Positions 59,659 through 64,000 of a stretch of DNA of 64,000 nt are shown in pieces. The stretch covers positions 27,705,544 to 27,769,543 of the forward strand of contig NC_084887.1 of assembly GCF_958979055.1 (NCBI RefSeq). Direction: 5' to 3'. The notes under the pieces are model-generated. The model was not told the DNA's origin, did not search any database, and saw only the letters and a list, made by a program, of their open reading frames with translations. Both the position numbers and the translations under genes were made by a program. How positions within the stretch are numbered: position 1 is the first letter of the stretch; each line of letters starts with the position of its first letter. The DNA is from Alnus glutinosa. Its lineage: Eukaryota > Streptophyta > Magnoliopsida > Fagales > Betulaceae.

Positions 59659-60834
59659 AGTGAGCAACTTTTCATTACCAACAACATATCTAATTATAAG
59701 GAAATCTTAGCAAAGCTAAAGCGAAAAGACACCTAAACCAACCCAACCAAGAAACCAACAAGAAAGCACAGAGGGAATGAACGTGCAACAAAATCAAACT
59801 AAAACCACATCTAAACCTCAAGACTTGCAAATGATAACATTTTTTTTAGTGGCCTTAAACTTACCTTTGGAGAGTATCCTAACTCTAACTTCCCATATAA
59901 ACTATTTAAGCAATTGCTCTTCAGTTTTATTTTTGAATGATTAGCATAGCGGACAGCTAGCATTTCGGTTTCTCCGTAGCAGTACTCTTAGATGATAATT
60001 CTCGACAACACAAAGATTAATATATACCAATTCTAAGCCTATATATATTTCTGCATCTTTCAGGCGGTTTATCCTGAGGATATCTCTGAAAAGTATACAT
60101 CAGACATAAATTTCAAACGCTGGTTTTATGCAGACTACAACTTTACAGTAGCAACACTGTGGTCTCCGTTTTTGGTTAAAGCCAGTGACGCAGACCCCAA
60201 CGGGCACTCCTACAACAGCATCATGAACCTGTATTTAGACAAGGTTGACGAGGCATGGGCGACACAAGTTACAAAATTCGACTATGTAATCATCTCAGCA
60301 GGACAATGGTTCTTCCGACCACTAATGTTCTATGAAAATGGTCAGCTTGTCGGGTGTTTCAAGTGCCAGCAAGAGAACGTCACAGACCTTACACACTACT
60401 ACGGATACAGAAAGGCCTTTCGAACCGCCTTTAGAAGCCTCAAAGATTACAAGGGGGTGACAATTTTGAGGACATTTTCTCCGGCACACTTTGAGAATGG
60501 GGACTGGAATAAAGGAGGGAATTGTGTGAGGACAAGGCCGTTTAGCAAGGAGGGATTGAAGGTAGACCAATATGTTTGGGAGATGTACTTCACTCAAATG
60601 GAGGAGCAAAGGGCAGCAGCAAAGGAAGGGAGGAAGAGGGGTTTGCAATTTGGTTTGTTGGATACAACTGAAGCGATGTTGCTGCGGCCAGATGGGCATC
60701 CAAACCATTACGGCCACTCGCCACAAAGGAATGTGACTCTAGCCGACTGTGTCCACTGGTGCTTGCCAGGTCCTATTGACACATGGAATGAATTTTTGCT
60801 TTATAACTTGAAGGGGGGACAGAAAAATGCTTAG
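58545..60834 (+). CDS. TBL/DUF231 O-acetyltransferase, tandem copy 3
   Basis: Exons 58545-59030 and 60064-60834 (donor gtaagt, acceptor tttcag, phase 0) give 418 residues. The ATG at 58545 (MKFHGAAVELPNGKT) aligns with the other copies; an in-frame ATG lies 27 bp upstream. A membrane anchor is at about residues 26-44. The GDS motif is at 145-147 and the DCVH motif at 390-393. [20 protein letters not shown] and [10 protein letters not shown] are shared with copy 2, so copies 2 and 3 are closer to each other than to copy 1. Expected to be a Golgi type II membrane protein that acetylates wall polysaccharide; the substrate is unknown. It is convergent with the golgin-like gene. Confidence 0.92.
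59357..59522. mobile_element. Short palindromic MITE in the intron of TBL copy 3
   Basis: Inverted arms share gtacaa..aaagctga..tgtggaaatgatttt on the left and aaaatcatttccacatcagc..tttgtac on the right, around an A-run at 59431-59443. The outer ends ttcctgcataacaatt and aattattgtgcagaaa also pair. The target duplication is unclear. Confidence 0.65.
59624..59900 (-). mobile_element. Probable retroposon tail, minus strand, in the intron of TBL copy 3
   Basis: A 34 bp T-run (59624-59657) is followed by gagtgagcaacttttcattacc and further sequence rich in acc/aac. This fits a minus-strand LINE or SINE 3' end with its poly(A). Its upstream border is not clear. Confidence 0.5.
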
Positions 60835-60871
60835 GACTTCACTTATATATATATATACAAACACACACACA

Positions 60872-60909
<38 letters not shown>

Positions 60910-61925
60910 TAATTCTTTCATTCCACTATAATAGCATGTTCTATAACGCTACACTACTCATAAAATTTATTGGGTTTCACATGCAAAATCATATTTGTAA
61001 ACATTTATTCTTTTGAAAAAAAATAAAAAATAAAATTGTGTTTTTGGACATAATTTATATTCTATCGGATGGGATTATCCCGCTGCTCAACTTAATCTCA
61101 ATTAGCCAGCTGATTATCTTCAATAGCCAATATATATGAGTCATGATTTGTGGGGACATATTAAAAGAAAAGCTAATGAAGTAGCTCACTGTTTAGTGAA
61201 AGCAGCTTTCCACCAATCTCTAGGACATATGTAGATAGAAAAACGTCTTGTATTTATTCAAAATATTGTACTCGCAGAGCAAGATGTTTCTTCTTGATTT
61301 AAATGAAAACCCGAAAGATTTACTTCAAAATAAATAAATAAATAAAATACTACAGTACTTGGTGACAAAAAAATGATTCCTTATTACTAGTGTCGTCACC
61401 TACAATTTGGGTTTAAAACGAGAGAATTGTATTTTTATCGAGATTAAAAGAGGAGAGAGAAGAGAGAGATAGAGCTAGAGTAGAAATCAAGAAACCCTTT
61501 TGTTAAGGAAGATTATGTGCTACTAAAATAATGAGGGTCTATTTGCAATAGACACTCACTGATGGCTGTTGCCTGGGATAATTGTTTTCTCTTTCCACGA
61601 CAATCAGGAACTCTTTAACTTCTGAAACTTGGAAGAATCATTCGAAATTCTCATCACCTTCTTTAACATAAACACAGGAGATTTTACATTCAGATTAAGG
61701 GTGAAGGTAATTTTATCCAAAATTTCAATAGTATCATTGAACTCTTGAACTAATACTTCAAAGCTGTATCTAAATCTCAAGTTGGCATAAGCATATATAT
61801 CTACAGAAAATGGAATATAAAATACAAATATACATAGAAATTTTATTATTAAAGTGTGGAGACATGAGTTATCATTCAAACAAATATTGATGAAGCTTCA
61901 GCGTTCTCAGGATACAGGCTACTCT
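60835..61925. other. Convergent 3' spacer between TBL copy 3 and the golgin-like gene
   Basis: Begins with TA/CA microsatellites (60843-60904). The right part (about 61580-61925) is probably the 3' UTR of the minus-strand gene. No other gene is seen. Confidence 0.55.
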
Positions 61926-64000
61926 TCAAAGTGAAATCTTGATGAAGACCAATATGTGTAAGGCAAAAATGTAGAGTACAAAAGTCGACCTCAGTAGCAT
62001 AAGTTTCTGCTGATTTTCAGATCGGCCACCAGGGTAATAAGGGGGTTTGAGGTGAACATCAACAATATAGTCAGAAGAAGCAGATCCTCTCTCGGATGTG
62101 CTTCTTCCAAACCGATTCCTGGCAGCATTCACTTCCAGGTTGATGCTTTCAACCCTCCTCCACAATCCGTTCAATCTTTCCAGCTCCATTTCTTTTATAT
62201 GAATGTCACTAAACAGGCTTTCTGCTTGTGCCTATAACCAAAGCAGATAATATTGAATGAACTCTCTCCTCAGCAATATAGATACAGCCTCAAGTAACTG
62301 TAAAGTACATATAAGAAGCATAAACCTAACCTGTTTTGCTTCCAGTTGCTCAATTAGGCTGTGAAGCTGTTTATCCAATATCTTCTCTCTCTGAGCTGCA
62401 CAATAGATATTTGCTTAAAGTCAAAATGCATCTATAAGCTGCTACCTTGAAAGTGTGTTATACTCTTGATAGGACAAATACATGAATTTTCAACTATTAA
62501 ATCTCATGAAAACTAAGCAAAAAGTCTACTTGCATAGTTTTTATAGCACTATAAAAGGCGTAAAAGGCAAATAAATTGAAAGAAAAAAAACATTATTACT
62601 AGGTATGCCCCTATAGGTTGCTGCATGCAGGAGATTACTGCATGTCCAAAATTCTTAGGTCCACAAGCCCATCAATCATAAATATGCTTCCCTTTGAATT
62701 CTTCCATCTAAAAGTGTACAACCATACCTTTCTAGAATTAGATCTCCCAAGCTGCACATGTTCACAATTTACAACCAAGATTTTCCAAATGTGCCTAGTC
62801 ATTTTAAGCCAATGTACTTGTGGTAAGGTCCATGAACTGACTTCAATCAGATAGAGTTTGCAGATGAGAAAAAATAGAAAGCCCAATTTCAACTTTTTAC
62901 CAAGAGCATAAGTAAGACCAAAATAAAAAAATAAATAATTAAAATTAACGCACACAAATTGGGGATACTAACAAGAAACTATTTAGTGTCTTCAGATTTA
63001 TTACGTCTTCCATTTTACCCTTACTATTTTTTTCATTTGACACTGCTCCACATCCAATAAAGGATCTAGCTTCAATCTCAAGATAACATTTTCTACAATC
63101 AACCCAAGAAATTCGTAACGAATTAAACAAGGAGATATTGCAGAAGGATCACAATACAATCCAAGTCAGAACTGTACCTCATTGCTAATGGATCACAAAT
63201 TAGAAGTCTAGGCATTATAGGAAGATGAACACAATACTAAAAAAAATTATCAATGTAAGATACCTGGGGTAGGCTGCTTCAACGCCTTATCCTGAACTTG
63301 AGCCCATCTTTTCTCCAAATCTTGAACTACCCCTTCTGTTGAACTCTGAGAGGATTGAACAATATATAAGTGAAAATAACAAAAATTCAATTTTTACAAA
63401 TAAGAATTAGAAAATAAAAAACTAAAAGGAAATTAAGGACGCAATGGACCAATTCTTTTTTCTTGTTTTCTAACTTCTCCAGTATAGCAGAGTTTGACTC
63501 TTCTGAATCAGGTCCACCTTCCACAACCAACTTGGATTTAACAACTGAATCACTGAATCTGCCAGATTGGCTGGCAACCAAAGCAGCTTCTCTACTTTCC
63601 AGCTCTGCTCTAAGATTCTTCGTAGTCTCATCCAATTCCTGTAAGCATCAATCAATGTAGATACACACTTCAAATGACACCTTTAACTTTGGGAAAATAA
63701 TCAGGGTACATAGACTGGATTCTACATAAACTAAAATATCAGCTTGTAAGCATAGTCGAACAAAGTATTATGGATAATAAAATTCACCGCAACAGATTTC
63801 TTTTTGATAATAAAACGCTGATATATGATCACTTGCATGAGAAACTCCTAAAAGATAATTATAAGCACAATGGGATGTGTTCATAAGACAATAATACAAA
63901 TATGAACTAGAGCAGCATTAGAAATAAGTTTAGAATCTTATAACTCACCTCTAACTTCCTCTGAAGGAGGACTGCCTCCTGCATTTTCTCCTTTATTTTA
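61926..64000 (-). CDS. Tail-anchored coiled-coil protein, golgin-like, 3' exons only (partial)
   Basis: Minus-strand exons in transcript order: 64000-63949 (continues outside the window), 63638-63450, 63345-63264, 62395-62331 and 62231-61926, with GT-AG borders and consistent phase. The visible protein is heptad-rich (KIKEKMQEAVLLQRKLE, ELDETTKNLRAELESREA, EKRWAQVQDKALKQP, AQREKILDKQLHSLIEQLEA). It ends in a single hydrophobic segment (LLRSTFVLYIFALHILVFI) four residues before the stop, the layout of a tail-anchored membrane protein. Golgin-type coiled coils tether vesicles at the Golgi. I recall an Arabidopsis golgin family A-like gene (At5g15880) next to TBL21/TBL19, and here it also lies next to TBL genes. 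The name rests on that synteny and architecture, not on a diagnostic motif; a nuclear-envelope coiled-coil protein is the alternative. Confidence 0.72.

Noticed and set aside
1..64000. Search for tRNA, rRNA or snoRNA genes
   Set aside because: No tRNA-like A/B box pair with a foldable cloverleaf and no rRNA signature caught my eye; a covariance-model scan (tRNAscan, Infernal) would be decisive and was not possible.

Overview
This window reads as nuclear DNA of a flowering plant, probably a woody eudicot of the rosid group (the lineage is an inference). The genes carry GT-AG introns of plant type. The families are plant-specific: an FLX-like coiled-coil protein, DUF231/TBL O-acetyltransferases and an L-type lectin kinase relic. 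The spacers are AT-rich and full of LINEs, MITEs, MULEs, hAT, CACTA and Copia sequence and long AT, GA and CT microsatellites. I saw no bacterial-type operon, CRISPR array, rRNA or tRNA gene.

Layout. 1-5336: a decayed plus-strand LINE with ORF1, endonuclease, reverse transcriptase and zf-RVT remnants. 5805-10215: an FLX-like gene of four coding exons. 12096-21714: a BRCT-RING-PHD gene of seven exons, whose 4.9 kb fourth intron holds two MITEs, a decayed LINE and very short retroposon insertions. 21715-27097: LINE scraps and AT microsatellites. 27098-27298 (minus): a small conserved-looking basic protein. 29395-31212: a CACTA-like element with a second inverted-repeat element inside. 33312-33560: a lectin receptor kinase pseudogene scrap. 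39691-40514: an 824 bp MULE-type element with a 9 bp target duplication.

41019-60834 holds three tandem TBL genes, each a GDS exon plus a DxxH exon. Between copies two and three lies a transposon stack: a 1.9 kb MULE that seems to have captured an oxidoreductase gene fragment and was itself hit by a 783 bp hAT element, then a 2.8 kb Copia derivative. The Copia unit has near-identical LTRs, a 5 bp target duplication, non-canonical TA...TA ends and an internal 739 bp inversion between 7 bp inverted repeats. The right edge (61926-64000, minus) is the 3' part of a tail-anchored coiled-coil (golgin-like) gene.

The intact genes match two Arabidopsis neighbourhoods as I remember them: FLX-like next to BRCT/RING (about At1g67170-At1g67180), and golgin-like next to TBL21/TBL19 (about At5g15880-At5g15900). 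The TBL proteins are expected to O-acetylate cell-wall polysaccharide in the Golgi. The golgin-like protein would sit on an endomembrane, but no direct functional link is shown. The strongest candidate for something undescribed is the rearranged yet apparently recently inserted Copia derivative.
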